A DNA stretch of 35,602 bases from Verrucomicrobiota bacterium (GCA_021209225.1 JAJOIW010000041.1:1-35602); one strand, 5' to 3'; counted from the stretch's first letter, positions 8,330 to 17,951 are shown. The notes: generated by a model not told the origin, from the sequence alone. Made by a program: numbers and translations.

Positions 8330-8950
8330 TCAGGTGTATAATTCGGGAGAAAACAGGGCGGGTTCCTGCACCGTCCATGGAGATCCGTGTGCAAAGAGGC
8401 AGGTGACAGGTTCTTTTGGCAGGCCGCAGAAAAATTCGGTCAATTCAGCCTGGAGAATGTCAGAATTGGCACAGTACTTTCGGGGAAGCAATTCTGGATC
8501 TGAATTTTTGAGTCGGATGAGGGAATCCCCAAAAACGGCGAGCCTCATTTCCTCATGATAGTAGAGAACCTCACCCGGAGCAGCTCCGTAAAGTGGCTTG
8601 AACTGCCAGCCTCCAGGAAGAATCGGCACTGCCTCAACGAGTTCAAATTGAAAATATCGGGAGGAAAACCGGCACCTTCCCGAGGCATAAACCGGATAAT
8701 GAGCGAGCGACTGAAGAACTGCCGCTCCGCGCTGGTGGTTCTCATTGGTCAGAAAAATGGAGCCCACCGGATCATTCCCGGAAGGAGGAAGCCAGGCACT
8801 GACAGGGTCAAAAAAGTAGGACTCAGCGCCATTTTGAATCCTGTGCGCCGAGAGCTCCACTTTGTGAATAGGGGAGAAATATTTCCACCGTTGGATGTTG
8901 GGATGGACCCAGTCAGTGGCATAAGGATCGACAGATACTGTGCCAAGCAT
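8330..8950 (-). CDS. Metallo-beta-lactamase-fold protein without the usual zinc motif
   Basis: A 206-residue protein whose layout follows the metallo-beta-lactamase fold: ESYFFDPV, IFLTNENHQRGA, a PGGW segment, LAVFGDSLI and CLFAHGSPW. In active members the second element is HxHxDH; here it reads TNENHQRG, leaving one histidine and no aspartate. Members with such changes exist in databases, usually annotated only as MBL fold. It may be a low-activity hydrolase or a structural relative. It lies between the SDR gene (46 bases upstream) and larE on the same strand. Fold assignment is by pattern only. Confidence 0.5.
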   Translation of the reverse strand: MLGTVSVDPYATDWVHPNIQRWKYFSPIHKVELSAHRIQNGAESYFFDPVSAWLPPSGNDPVGSIFLTNENHQRGAAVLQSLAHYPVYASGRCRFSSRYFQFELVEAVPILPGGWQFKPLYGAAPGEVLYYHEEMRLAVFGDSLIRLKNSDPELLPRKYCANSDILQAELTEFFCGLPKEPVTCLFAHGSPWTVQEPALFSPELYT

Positions 8951-8996
8951 CGGCAGGAATATGAAGTATCCACCCGCAATGCGCCACAGTATTTAT

Positions 8997-9689
8997 TCAG
9001 AGGGAATGGGTCAGGGACTGGCCATTCTCGGCTCTGGAAAGTGTGAGCAGATAGCGTGCTGCGGATTGAGCCCACGTTTTTGGATCGACGTGATTACCGG
9101 CGGCGGTACCAAAGCAGGTTTCCAGCATCTGTGTGTTGACACACCCTGGATTCAGGGCCACCGCAGCCAGAGGATCGGGCAATTCGAGTGCAAGTGATCG
9201 GGACAATCCCTCGATAGCCCATTTGGAAGCGCAATAGGGAGCGACCTCAGCATCGACAGACCTGCCCCATCCGGAACTCATGTTGACAATGATGCCCTTT
9301 TTGGCACGGATCATGGCTGGCACAAAATTCCGGATGATATTCGCCACACCCTTGATATTCACATCAATGATTCTGGAGAACTCATCATCCTCTATGTCCC
9401 AGAGTGGATTGGAGAGATTGATGAGCCCCGCATTGTTAATAATGAGGTCGGGAGCGCCGTGCGAGTTGAGCACAATACTCGCCCAGGATTTGACCTCATC
9501 GTGGGATGCGACATTGAGGGAGTAAAAATCATGCGGCTCGCCATGCAGCTCCCGCAGTTGACGAATCCCTGAAGTGGTTCTGGCGCATCCCAGGACACAG
9601 TGACCCATGCCGATGAACTGGTCCGTCAAAGCGAGCCCAATCCCCCGGGTGACTCCCGTGATCAGAATGATTTTTTGGTTACCTTGCAT
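8997..9689 (-). CDS. Short-chain dehydrogenase/reductase
   Basis: A 230-residue classical SDR. The nucleotide-binding motif TGVTRGIG is at residues 12-19, NNAG near 86, the catalytic serine in NMSSGWG and the YxxxK pair in YCASK. A conserved PG turn follows (ALNPGCVNTQM). SDRs reduce or oxidise carbonyl/hydroxyl groups with NAD(P)H; the substrate cannot be read from the sequence. It is the first of a same-strand run with the MBL-fold gene and larE. No Shine-Dalgarno is visible ahead of the ATG. Confidence 0.9.
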   Translation of the reverse strand: MQGNQKIILITGVTRGIGLALTDQFIGMGHCVLGCARTTSGIRQLRELHGEPHDFYSLNVASHDEVKSWASIVLNSHGAPDLIINNAGLINLSNPLWDIEDDEFSRIIDVNIKGVANIIRNFVPAMIRAKKGIIVNMSSGWGRSVDAEVAPYCASKWAIEGLSRSLALELPDPLAAVALNPGCVNTQMLETCFGTAAGNHVDPKTWAQSAARYLLTLSRAENGQSLTHSL

Positions 9690-10020
9690 TTTCAGGGACA
9701 GCCATTATGTGCTCCAAGTAGTTTCAGGTTTCAATTTAATATTCCGGAAAAAGTGAGAAGTCTTTCATTCGCCACGGATTTTGGACATTTCAAAGTGATT
9801 GATTGTGCGATCAGGAACTCAAATGAAATGTGAGAAGCGGGAATCCTGATCCCAGGCATGCGACCAGAGCTCGATTCAGCAGTCTTTTCTGGAGCTGAGA
9901 ATTCAGCGAACTATGGATGGAACCCTCGGAGGTTATCGCAGGTCAGACCGATCGGCAGCAACCAGGGAATTTCGTGAAATCCGCTTTCGGGTTTATGCCG
10001 GCTGTGATAATGGGGGACAG
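9690..10020. other. Intergenic region between divergent SDR and ROK genes
   Basis: About 330 bases without a credible gene. It should hold the promoters of both divergent genes, but I find no convincing -35/-10 pair, repeat or RNA gene. A small frame continuing upstream of the ROK gene (from 9913) lacks any family similarity and is treated as non-coding. A GGGGGA ribosome binding site sits just before 10021. Confidence 0.5.
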
Positions 10021-10995
10021 ATGGAACGCGCGTTGTCAGTCGAGATAGGGGGTACAAAACTCCAGGCCGCCGTGGGTGGTTTGAATGGAAAAATAGAGTT
10101 GATATCGTCGGATACTGTGTATCCTGCCCGCAATGCGCACGAGATTTTGGACAAAATAGCCAGACTGGTTGAGAACCTGATGGGCGGGGGATGCTTTCGA
10201 GGTATCGGGGTCGGTTATGGTGGACCGGTTGACAGGAGGTCAGGCAGGGTGGTCTGTTCCCATCAGGTTGCCGGATGGGAGGGTGTTGAATTGAAATCCT
10301 GGTTTGAAAATCGATACAGGATTCCCTGCACAGTTGAGAATGATGCCAATGTGGCTGCACTCGGGGAATCCAGATGCGGCTCAGGCGTTGGATTCAAGCG
10401 GGTATTTTACCTGACTTTAGGCAGCGGGGTTGGTGGCGGATTTATCATCCATGGGCGCATTTACCAGGGAGCCAGTCCCACTGAAATGGAAATTGGACAT
10501 ATCCGACTGGACCGGACTGGCACCCGGGTTGAAGACATCTGCTCGGGTTGGAGCGTCGATCAGGCCGTCAAAAATGCGGCAGTGAAACACCCATCCAGCC
10601 ACCTGGCCAGGAGAGTGAAAGATTTCCAGGCTCTGAATCATCATCCCGGCGGTGAGGCCGCAGTGTTATTGAGCGCATTGGATGATGGGGATCCATACGC
10701 CGGGGAAATCTGGATGGCGTTGACCGGGTCCTTGGGGTTTGCCCTGAGCCATGTTGTTCACCTTCTGAACCCGGAAGTGATCGTGATTGGCGGAGGACTG
10801 GCAAAAACCGGCCAGCGGTTGGCTGAAGCCGTGAGTCAGCAAATGGATCAATATCTCATGAATGCCATATCTCCACGGCCGGAAATTATTCCAGCCTCGC
10901 TGGGTGCGGAAGTGGTTCCCGTCGGGGGGCTACTGCTCGTTGGATCCCATCAGGAGCTGGACGGAGTGGAATCCGGGGGCCCCGAAGGTCTCTGA
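10021..10995 (+). CDS. ROK family sugar kinase
   Basis: A 324-residue ROK protein. The N-terminal phosphate motif is EIGGTKLQAAV; ENDANVAALGE carries the catalytic aspartate, and TLGSGVGGGFI and EIGHI follow. The zinc site normally written CxCGxxGCxE is reduced to a single CSG here, although the EIGH histidine is kept. There is no N-terminal helix-turn-helix, so it is a kinase rather than a ROK repressor. Glucose, fructose or an acetylated amino sugar are possible substrates. I start it at ATG 10021, not 9913, because GGGGGA lies just upstream and the kinase fold begins at once. Its 3' end overlaps the convergent ClpX-like gene by 46 bases. Confidence 0.85.
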   Translation: MERALSVEIGGTKLQAAVGGLNGKIELISSDTVYPARNAHEILDKIARLVENLMGGGCFRGIGVGYGGPVDRRSGRVVCSHQVAGWEGVELKSWFENRYRIPCTVENDANVAALGESRCGSGVGFKRVFYLTLGSGVGGGFIIHGRIYQGASPTEMEIGHIRLDRTGTRVEDICSGWSVDQAVKNAAVKHPSSHLARRVKDFQALNHHPGGEAAVLLSALDDGDPYAGEIWMALTGSLGFALSHVVHLLNPEVIVIGGGLAKTGQRLAEAVSQQMDQYLMNAISPRPEIIPASLGAEVVPVGGLLLVGSHQELDGVESGGPEGL

Positions 10996-12584
10996 TAACT
11001 TTCAACTACCCAGCGGCTCAGAACTTTTTCCAGGTCACCCACATCCTCCAGGCGCAACTCAAAGGATTTTCGGCCTGTATTGCGATGCACAAGTTGCAAT
11101 CCAAAATGAAAATCACGGAAACGTTCCTCGCAATGGCGGGTCACAGAAATCTCAAGCGCCTTGGCCTGCTGAATGAGAAAAGCCTCTGCATCGGAAACCA
11201 GAGATAATTCCAGCCCGTGTTGGGACTTGAAGGATTTGAAAAAATTCCTCAGATCCTGGATTTGCTGCTGATCGATTTCTGTGCGCACGGATTCAAGCAG
11301 CGAAGCCAGAGCTTTCTCAGGGAATTGAACCAGATCCCTGGTGACTTCCAATGAACGCAGAGATGTGGAGGGTAATTCATATTTGAAGGAGCGGAAGATT
11401 CTCTCGCATACCGTCATGAGTCCCCGTGCGCCGGTTTTTTCCTGCTCAGCTGCTTCAGCTATGGCCATCAATGCCTGATCATCAAAATGAGTGTCTATGC
11501 CATAGGAGGCAAATGCGTCCCGGTATTGTTGGAGAATACTTCCCGCAGAATACTTCAGGATCTGGAACAAATCCGAACTGCGCAACTGATGACAAATGAC
11601 CCGGACAGGAAGGCGTCCAGTGAACTCCGGCTCGAATCCATACTTTATGAGGTCGCGAGTCGCCACATGCCGAAGCACATCATACTCCTCATCCGCGTTT
11701 TCAATGGGCGGTTGCGCTGGGGAGAAGCCTATGCTCCCGGTGGTCCGCCTTTGCGATATGATGCGGGTCAGACCTTCAAAAGCCCCACTAACAACAAATA
11801 GGATGTGGCGGGTATTGATGCTGGTTCTGGCTTTTCTGGCTTTCCCGCCCCCAGGCTGGGACATGTGCATCAACATCTGGAATTGACCGGAAATGTCGTT
11901 GGGGGATCGGGTTGGAACCTCAGTTTCCTCCATCAGTTTCAACAGGTTTGTCTGCACCCCACGACCACTGACATCCCGCCCGCCACTTTCGCTGGCACCG
12001 GCTATCTTATCGATTTCATCGATATAAATGATGCCATATTCCGCCTTTTCCACATCCCCATCCGCTTGCCTCACCAGATCCCTCACCAGATCATCCACAT
12101 CCCCACCCACATAACCAGTCTCAGAGAATTTAGTGGCATCCGCCTTCACAAATGGAACACCAATCAAATCCGCCAGGCTTCGGATCAGATACGTCTTCCC
12201 AACACCCGTCGGCCCGAGCAGCAATATGTTCTGTTTTGTGTAATTTCTCGAAAACCTGGCCGGATCCTCCCCTCTCTTCTCAGCCTCAAGCACTTTGTGC
12301 ACATGGTTGTAATGATCACACAACGCGACAGCCAATACTTTTTTAGCCTCATCCTGCCGGATAACCCACTGATCCAGATGCTCCTTCACATCCTTCGGCT
12401 TATATTCAAAGCGGAATTCATCCCGGAGATTTCTTTCCTCTGGCGGATGTGCCCCTGCTGGCTGCTGTCCCGCAACACTGCTGCCAGAGGCATTGGACGC
12501 TTCCGAATAGGGTCCAAATGGACCATTAACCCCCAGGCGCTTCATCATCTCCTGCATCTGCTTTTGAAATTCTTCCGGTGTCAT
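10950..12584 (-). CDS. ClpX-like AAA+ ATPase without zinc-binding domain
   Basis: A 544-residue ClpX/HslU-type unfoldase. Walker A is GPTGVGKT, Walker B IIYIDEIDKI; FSETGYVGGDVDDLVRDL and EFTGRLPVRV follow ClpX. True ClpX has an N-terminal four-cysteine zinc domain; here it is replaced by about 60 residues of methionine-rich helix and low-complexity sequence. The IGF tripeptide used to dock on ClpP is present (GSIGF). The C-terminus carries about 100 extra residues after the usual end. It may feed a ClpP or work as a stand-alone remodeller. It is divergent from the Nramp-like gene, with 122 bases between starts. Confidence 0.85.
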   Translation of the reverse strand: MTPEEFQKQMQEMMKRLGVNGPFGPYSEASNASGSSVAGQQPAGAHPPEERNLRDEFRFEYKPKDVKEHLDQWVIRQDEAKKVLAVALCDHYNHVHKVLEAEKRGEDPARFSRNYTKQNILLLGPTGVGKTYLIRSLADLIGVPFVKADATKFSETGYVGGDVDDLVRDLVRQADGDVEKAEYGIIYIDEIDKIAGASESGGRDVSGRGVQTNLLKLMEETEVPTRSPNDISGQFQMLMHMSQPGGGKARKARTSINTRHILFVVSGAFEGLTRIISQRRTTGSIGFSPAQPPIENADEEYDVLRHVATRDLIKYGFEPEFTGRLPVRVICHQLRSSDLFQILKYSAGSILQQYRDAFASYGIDTHFDDQALMAIAEAAEQEKTGARGLMTVCERIFRSFKYELPSTSLRSLEVTRDLVQFPEKALASLLESVRTEIDQQQIQDLRNFFKSFKSQHGLELSLVSDAEAFLIQQAKALEISVTRHCEERFRDFHFGLQLVHRNTGRKSFELRLEDVGDLEKVLSRWVVESYQRPSGPPDSTPSSS

Positions 12585-12706
12585 TTTCTTTAATCTTCCC
12601 GCACGAATCGTGCTCAGGTAGGATGCTCCAAATTACCCGCATCGGAAATTATAACTTCCCACGGATTATAGAACCATCCAGAATCCTGGATAAAGGTCAC
12701 ATTCCC

Positions 12707-14416
12707 ATGAGCGACCCGTCCATTCCTAATGAAGCGAACAAACAGGCGATTATCAATGCCCATCAAAAGGGATTCCTCGCCACTTTATCAACTTATACCC
12801 GACTTTCGGGCCCGGGCTGGCTTCAGAGTGCCATCACCTTGGGCGGAGGATCCCTGTCCGGGGCGCTCTATCTCGGCGTCATTTCCGGCTATTCCCTATT
12901 ATGGGTGCAGGCGCTGGCAATGATCCTGGGCATTGTCATGCTTTCAGCCATCGCCTGGTTCACTCTGACAACCGGACGGCGGCCGTTTCATGCGATCAAT
13001 GAACATGTCAATCCTGTACTGGGCTGGGCCTGGGCCATCGCCACACTCATGGCCAATATGGTTTGGTGTCTCCCCCAGTTTACTCTCGCAACCGATGCGA
13101 TCACTCAGAACCTGAATCCCGCATTATCCGCCAATGGAGGCCCGTCCACCGCCACCAAGTTGATCATTGTCGGCTCCCTCTTCGCCCTCTGCTCCATCAT
13201 CATCTTCTTTTATGAAAAAGGATCCCGGGGTGTGCAGATCTTTGAAATCATCCTGAAAATCATGGTAGCCATCGTCGTGGTCAGCTTTTTTGGCACTGTT
13301 GTGAAAATGTCCATCTCCGGGGATGGACTGCCCTGGGGGAAAATCCTCAGCGGGTTTATTCCTGATTTCCGGTATTTCACCTCTCCTTCGGGAACTTTCA
13401 CCCCATTTCTTGAGGCCACCGGTGCATTCAGTGGATTCTGGAAGGATAAAATTGTCGCAAGCCAGCAGGACATCATGATCACCGCGGCCGCAACCGCGGT
13501 GGGAATCAATATGACATTCCTCCTTCCGTACTCCATGCTCAAAAAAGGCTGGTCCCGCGAATTCCGGGGCCTCGCGGTTTTCGACCTTTCGACAGGACTC
13601 TTCATCCCTTACATACTCGCCACCTCCTGCGTCGTCATCGCCTCGGCATCACAATTCCATGGAGTCACACAGAGTGACCTCGTTGGGAACTTCTCCAACA
13701 AAGGATACAGAGAACTCCTGACCGATCGGGTCCTGCATAACTCAGAGACTCCGGCATCCCCACTTCAGCTCAGTGAGCAGGAAATCGATGCCCGTCTGAA
13801 GGCCTTGCCCCATGCCGACCTTCAGATTGCCTCCATGCTGGTTCGCCAGAACACCAAAAAACTGGCGGCTTCCCTCGAACCCCTCACCGGCCCAACCATC
13901 GCCAATACCGTTTTTGGCATCGGCGTGCTCGGAATGGCCGTCTCAACCATCATCATCCTCATGCTCATTAATGGTTTCACTCTCTGTGAAATCCTCAATA
14001 TCAAACCCGAAGGAACACCTCACTTCCTCGGAGCCCTGGTTGTCGGCCTGGTGGGGATGACAGGCCCCTTCATCTGGGCCAAAGCTGGACCGGAACTCGC
14101 CGTTCCCACCTCAATATTCGGTTTTGCCCTGCTCCCGATCGCATTTATCACCTTTTTCCTGCTGGTCAACCATAAAGGACTCATGGGCAATAACCGGCCC
14201 AAAGGACCCATAGGATTTGTGTGCAACGCCCTCATGATCGTCGCTGTCGCCTACGCCACCATCGGCGCTCTCACTAAACTTTACAGCACCAGGATCTATG
14301 GCGTCCAACACGGTGGAATTTATTTTGTATTTTTTCTTGTCTTGGCAGCCATGATCGTGCATAAGATCAGGCCACCTAAAAAAGTGGAAAAGGTAGGACC
14401 GGACTCTGGTCAGTGA
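12707..14416 (+). CDS. Nramp-like membrane transporter with altered signature motifs
   Basis: A 569-residue protein with about eleven hydrophobic segments. The N-terminal GPGWLQSAITLGGGSLSGALYLG aligns in style with the first Nramp helix, and RRPFHAINEHVNPVLGW resembles Nramp-like proteins of Planctomycetes and Verrucomicrobia. The canonical DPGN of helix 1 reads as GGGS and the MPHN of helix 6 as LPYS. Key metal ligands of Mn/Fe Nramps are therefore absent, and the substrate is unknown. A soluble insert of about 80 residues lies between two helices near residues 330-410. I chose ATG 12707; the ORF-track start at 12578 overlaps the clpX-like start. Confidence 0.65.
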   Translation: MSDPSIPNEANKQAIINAHQKGFLATLSTYTRLSGPGWLQSAITLGGGSLSGALYLGVISGYSLLWVQALAMILGIVMLSAIAWFTLTTGRRPFHAINEHVNPVLGWAWAIATLMANMVWCLPQFTLATDAITQNLNPALSANGGPSTATKLIIVGSLFALCSIIIFFYEKGSRGVQIFEIILKIMVAIVVVSFFGTVVKMSISGDGLPWGKILSGFIPDFRYFTSPSGTFTPFLEATGAFSGFWKDKIVASQQDIMITAAATAVGINMTFLLPYSMLKKGWSREFRGLAVFDLSTGLFIPYILATSCVVIASASQFHGVTQSDLVGNFSNKGYRELLTDRVLHNSETPASPLQLSEQEIDARLKALPHADLQIASMLVRQNTKKLAASLEPLTGPTIANTVFGIGVLGMAVSTIIILMLINGFTLCEILNIKPEGTPHFLGALVVGLVGMTGPFIWAKAGPELAVPTSIFGFALLPIAFITFFLLVNHKGLMGNNRPKGPIGFVCNALMIVAVAYATIGALTKLYSTRIYGVQHGGIYFVFFLVLAAMIVHKIRPPKKVEKVGPDSGQ

Positions 14417-14490
14417 ATTTTAAGCGGTTGACAGCCAAAAGATTCCAGTCCATCCTCTTCCAGGGCTAGGGAGAAAATAGGATTTAGATT

Positions 14491-15210
14491 ATGAACAAAC
14501 TCGTAAACTCAGCAATGAAGCTAGGATTCGGCGCAGCTATTGTTGTGCTCGCATCTGCAAACGGATTCGGACAGCCTGTTGTCGCGGATACTATCCTCTA
14601 CTCGAACTCGGCTAATTCAACTGGCCAGGTTTTCAACCCAGGGGCAGGAGTCGCTGAATTCGGCGACCAGGTCAACCTCAACAACGCTGGCGTCGCCGGA
14701 ATGAGCTATCTCGTCAAGAGCTTTTCATTCGAAACATTCGGATCCGGCATAGGCGACTCAAACACCAGCCCAGCTACAGCTATCCTTCGCTTCTACGGAG
14801 CTGACAGCACACAAACTCTTGGGCTTGGGGCTCTCGAAGTGAAAACTTTCCCATTTCAAGTCGTTGACGGTTTCCAAACCCACACCATCGACCTTCCAAC
14901 CCCATTCTATGCAATAGGTGATGCCGGAACATTCTTCTGGACAGTTGAATTCGAAAACGTTCCAGGTGCCGGATCGATTGGCTTGACCCTCGCAGACCCT
15001 CCAACAATCGGATCCAGCTTGTCTGACTTCGTTCAATTCACCACTGCGGAAGACGCCTCAACATTCTCACTGAAAACTTTTGGTGATTCATCCAACGCCA
15101 ACTTCACAGCAACTGTGTTCGGTGACATCGTAACCATCCCTGAGCCAGGAACCGCTGCCTTGGCCTTACTCGGTGGTTTCGCACTCCTCGGACTTCGCCG
15201 CAAACGCTAA
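14491..15210 (+). CDS. PEP-CTERM sorting domain protein
   Basis: A 239-residue secreted protein. A signal peptide (residues 1-27, ending near NGFGQ) precedes a beta-rich body, and the tail is IPEPGTAALALLGGFALLGLRRKR, the full PEP-CTERM signal of motif, helix and basic end. It should be exported by Sec and processed by an exosortase encoded elsewhere. The body (VADTILYSNSANSTG, then FYAIGDAGTFFWTVEF) has no catalytic motif and may form a jelly-roll-like domain. It is monocistronic: a weak AGGA lies eight bases before the ATG and a terminator follows the stop. Confidence 0.88.
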   Translation: MNKLVNSAMKLGFGAAIVVLASANGFGQPVVADTILYSNSANSTGQVFNPGAGVAEFGDQVNLNNAGVAGMSYLVKSFSFETFGSGIGDSNTSPATAILRFYGADSTQTLGLGALEVKTFPFQVVDGFQTHTIDLPTPFYAIGDAGTFFWTVEFENVPGAGSIGLTLADPPTIGSSLSDFVQFTTAEDASTFSLKTFGDSSNANFTATVFGDIVTIPEPGTAALALLGGFALLGLRRKR

Positions 15211-15237
15211 TTTTTAATGACAGTTCATTTCTCCCGA

Positions 15238-15267
15238 GGGCGCCTAGTGCGTCCTTTTTTTATTTTA
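15238..15267 (+). terminator. Rho-independent terminator after PEP-CTERM gene
   Basis: GGGCGC and GCGTCC form a 6-bp stem (one G-U pair) around a five-base loop, followed by seven T and further T-rich sequence. It lies 28 bases past the stop and separates this gene from bioF. Confidence 0.82.
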
Positions 15268-15292
15268 TCTCATAAGATTGAAACTTGACTGG

Positions 15293-16513
15293 ATGAGCAA
15301 ACTTTCGACTACATCAACATTTCAGCACCGCCTTGAGAGCCAAATGAATCACTGGCGGAATGAGGGATTGATGCGGGAGATTTCCTGGTTTGGGATGTGT
15401 GAGAATCAGGATGGGGACCCGGTTTTGCGATACGAGGGAAAGGATCTGATTGATTTTTCTTCGAATGATTATTTAGGATTCAATCGTTCTCCGGAGATTC
15501 AGTTGGCGAGTCGGGAGGGAATGGAGGAATTTGGGAATGGGGCAAAGGCCTCCCGCCTGATTTGTGGGTCGACATTTCCATTTCAGGAATTGGAAGCGAG
15601 ACTGGCGCAATGGAAGGGCACTGAGAGTGCTTTGTTTTTTTCGACCGGCTATCAGATGAACGTTTCGATTCTTCCGGCTCTGACAGAATCCGGAGACATC
15701 ATCCTGATGGACCGGTTGGTTCATGCCAGTCTGGTGGATGGTGCCCGCCTGAGTGCTGCCAGAACTCACACATTCCGCCACAATGACCCGGGACATTTGG
15801 TGTCCAGAATCGAATCTGCGGTCAGGTTTTTACCTGAGGGTCGTCACATCTTTGTTGTGACGGAGGGATTATTTTCGATGGATGGGGATTATGGGATATT
15901 GCGCGAGATTGCCGAATTAAAAAGACGGTTTCCCCTGGTGGTGGTGGTGGATGAAGCCCACAGCAGCGGAATCATGGGACCCTCCGGGCGCGGGATGGCT
16001 CATGAATTGGGAGTCTCTGAGTCGATGGATGTACTACTGGGAACAGGCGGCAAGGCCATGGGTGTCTGTGGAGGATTTATTTGTGGAAGCAGCGTGATGA
16101 TCCGCTGGCTTCAACAAAAAGCCAGGGGATGGATGTTCTCGACCGCACCGCCACCCGGCGTGGTCGCAGGTCTGACTACCTCCCTGGCGCTCATGCGATC
16201 CAGCCTGGGCCAGGAAAGGAGAGAAAAATTGTGGCAGAATGTCAGACTCCTCTCGCAACTGCTGAATAAGGCTCCAGACACAGCCTCGCCCATCATTCCC
16301 ATTGTGGTGGGTGATGAATCAGCGACCATGAAAGCCCGCCAGGAATTATCTGATGCGGGATTCTGGGTGGGGGCCGTCCGCTATCCAGCTGTCCCTAAAA
16401 ACCAGGCACGCCTGCGCATCACTCTCAGCGCCATACACTCAGAAAAATCCATCTCACGGCTGGCTCACATTATCAATAAAATGGATTGCATGCGAATCTC
16501 AAAAGCAGAATGA
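15293..16513 (+). CDS. bioF: 8-amino-7-oxononanoate synthase
   Basis: A 406-residue PLP enzyme of the alpha-oxoamine synthase family, which joins pimeloyl-ACP (or -CoA) with alanine in biotin synthesis. Family marks are DFSSNDYLGFNRSPE, GAKASRLICGST, VVVDEAHSSGIMGPSGRG and GTGGKAMGVCGGF, where the lysine binds PLP. Its stop overlaps the bioA start (ATGA), which supports BioF rather than the related Kbl (2-amino-3-ketobutyrate CoA ligase). I use ATG 15293 rather than TTG 15278; ATG 15344 is also possible. Confidence 0.87.
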   Translation: MSKLSTTSTFQHRLESQMNHWRNEGLMREISWFGMCENQDGDPVLRYEGKDLIDFSSNDYLGFNRSPEIQLASREGMEEFGNGAKASRLICGSTFPFQELEARLAQWKGTESALFFSTGYQMNVSILPALTESGDIILMDRLVHASLVDGARLSAARTHTFRHNDPGHLVSRIESAVRFLPEGRHIFVVTEGLFSMDGDYGILREIAELKRRFPLVVVVDEAHSSGIMGPSGRGMAHELGVSESMDVLLGTGGKAMGVCGGFICGSSVMIRWLQQKARGWMFSTAPPPGVVAGLTTSLALMRSSLGQERREKLWQNVRLLSQLLNKAPDTASPIIPIVVGDESATMKARQELSDAGFWVGAVRYPAVPKNQARLRITLSAIHSEKSISRLAHIINKMDCMRISKAE

Positions 16514-17951
16514 CTCCAACGGAACATCGGCGGACTCTCGAGCAGGACCGCAACTTTTCCTGGCACCCATTTACCCAGATGTCTGAATGGATGGCCAGCG
16601 ATCCGATCGTGATCAATTCAGGATTTGGGGCATATTTGTATGATGCTGAAGGCAATGCCTACCTCGATGCCAATGCCTCAATCTGGACAAATCTGCATGG
16701 GCATCATCACCCGACGATGAATCAGGCGATAATCCAGCAGCTGGACAAAGTCGCACATATCTCATACCTCGGATTAGCACATCAGCCGGGCTCAGAGCTC
16801 GCGTCAGAACTGGCCGCCTTGCAGGGTGTTTCCCAACCAGACGATCAAAAACTCCAACGTGTCTTTTTTCCGACGACGGAAGCACTGCGGTGGAAGCAGG
16901 CCTGAAAATGGTGTATGAAGCGGCAAAACGGAAAAAAGGCATGAGAAATCCCGGTTTTATTTCTCCGGATTCGGCTTACCACGGGGATTCCATTGGAGCC
17001 GTGAGTCTTGGTCAGGTGGGCATTTTTCACCAGAGTTTCCAGGGTCTCCTATTTCCTGTGGACAAGTTTATGAATCCCTACTGTTATCGATGTCCATTTA
17101 ATCGGGGGAAGCCCGAACCAGGCATTTCATCCATTCACTGGAAAAAGTGCCATTGGGAGTGTGTGGATCAGTTTCAGAGTGCCTGCGAAATGCGTTTGAG
17201 ACAGACGGATGAAGCCTATGCAGCTGTTGTGATTGAACCGGAAATTCAAGGAGTCGCAGGTATGGTCTCACAACCTCAGGGTTGGTTGGAAAAAATCAGC
17301 ATGATTGCTCGACAACAGAACAGCTGGCTCGTTTTTGATGAAGTGATGACAGGCTTCGGACGCACTGGACCAGACTTTGCCTGGCAGAATTCAGGAATGA
17401 TGCCGGACATTTTGTGCCTGGCCAAAGGCTTGACCGGTGGCTACCTCCCCTTGGCTGCAACACTTGCCACCCAGGAAATCTTTTCGGCTTTCCTGGGTGA
17501 GTATCAGGATCAGAAAACTTTTTTTCATGGCCACAGTTACACCGCAAATCCACTTGCCTGCGCTGCGGCATTGGAAAGTTTGCAGCTTCTCCGCAGCACA
17601 CATACCCAATCCCATCGGGAAATGCTGTCCCAATTGCTGAAAGATGCATTGAATCCGCTCTGGGATCATCCCAATGTGGGGGACATCCGCCAATCCGGGA
17701 CAATCGCAGGCATTGAAATTGTCCGGAATCGCTCTCAAAAAACACCATTTCACTGGAAAGAAAAAGCGGGTATACGCGTCTGTCACAGATTGTCACAACT
17801 GGGCGTTCTCACCAGGCCAATAGGAAATGTCATAGTCGTCATGCTGCCGTATTGCGCCAATCAGGCCGATTACCAGAAGCTATCCTCAGCACTCGTCCAG
17901 GCCCTCCATGAATTCTCCTCAGCCACTCAACTGAATCACCTCAATGGATAA
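16510..17951 (+). CDS. bioA: Adenosylmethionine-8-amino-7-oxononanoate aminotransferase, frameshifted
   Basis: BioA transaminates KAPA to DAPA using S-adenosylmethionine. The family start SWHPFTQMSEW is present. The frame ends early at 16905 with PTTEALRWKQA, but one extra T in the run at 16864-16869 restores VFFSDDGSTAVEAGLKM, the standard BioA segment. The second frame then carries VFDEVMTGFGRTG and LAKGLTGGYLPLA with the PLP lysine. Rejoined length is 480 residues, normal for the family. The start codon overlaps the bioF stop, so the two are translationally coupled. Either a sequence error or a recent pseudogene; the intact downstream part favours error. Confidence 0.88.

Noticed and set aside
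11805-12593. Plus-strand 262-residue ORF inside the clpX-like gene
   Set aside because: It lies opposite the Walker A and B coding region of a firm AAA+ gene and shows no domain.
16864-16869. Programmed frameshifting in bioA
   Set aside because: There is no slippery heptamer with a downstream structure, BioA is not known to need recoding, and six similar breaks occur in unrelated genes.
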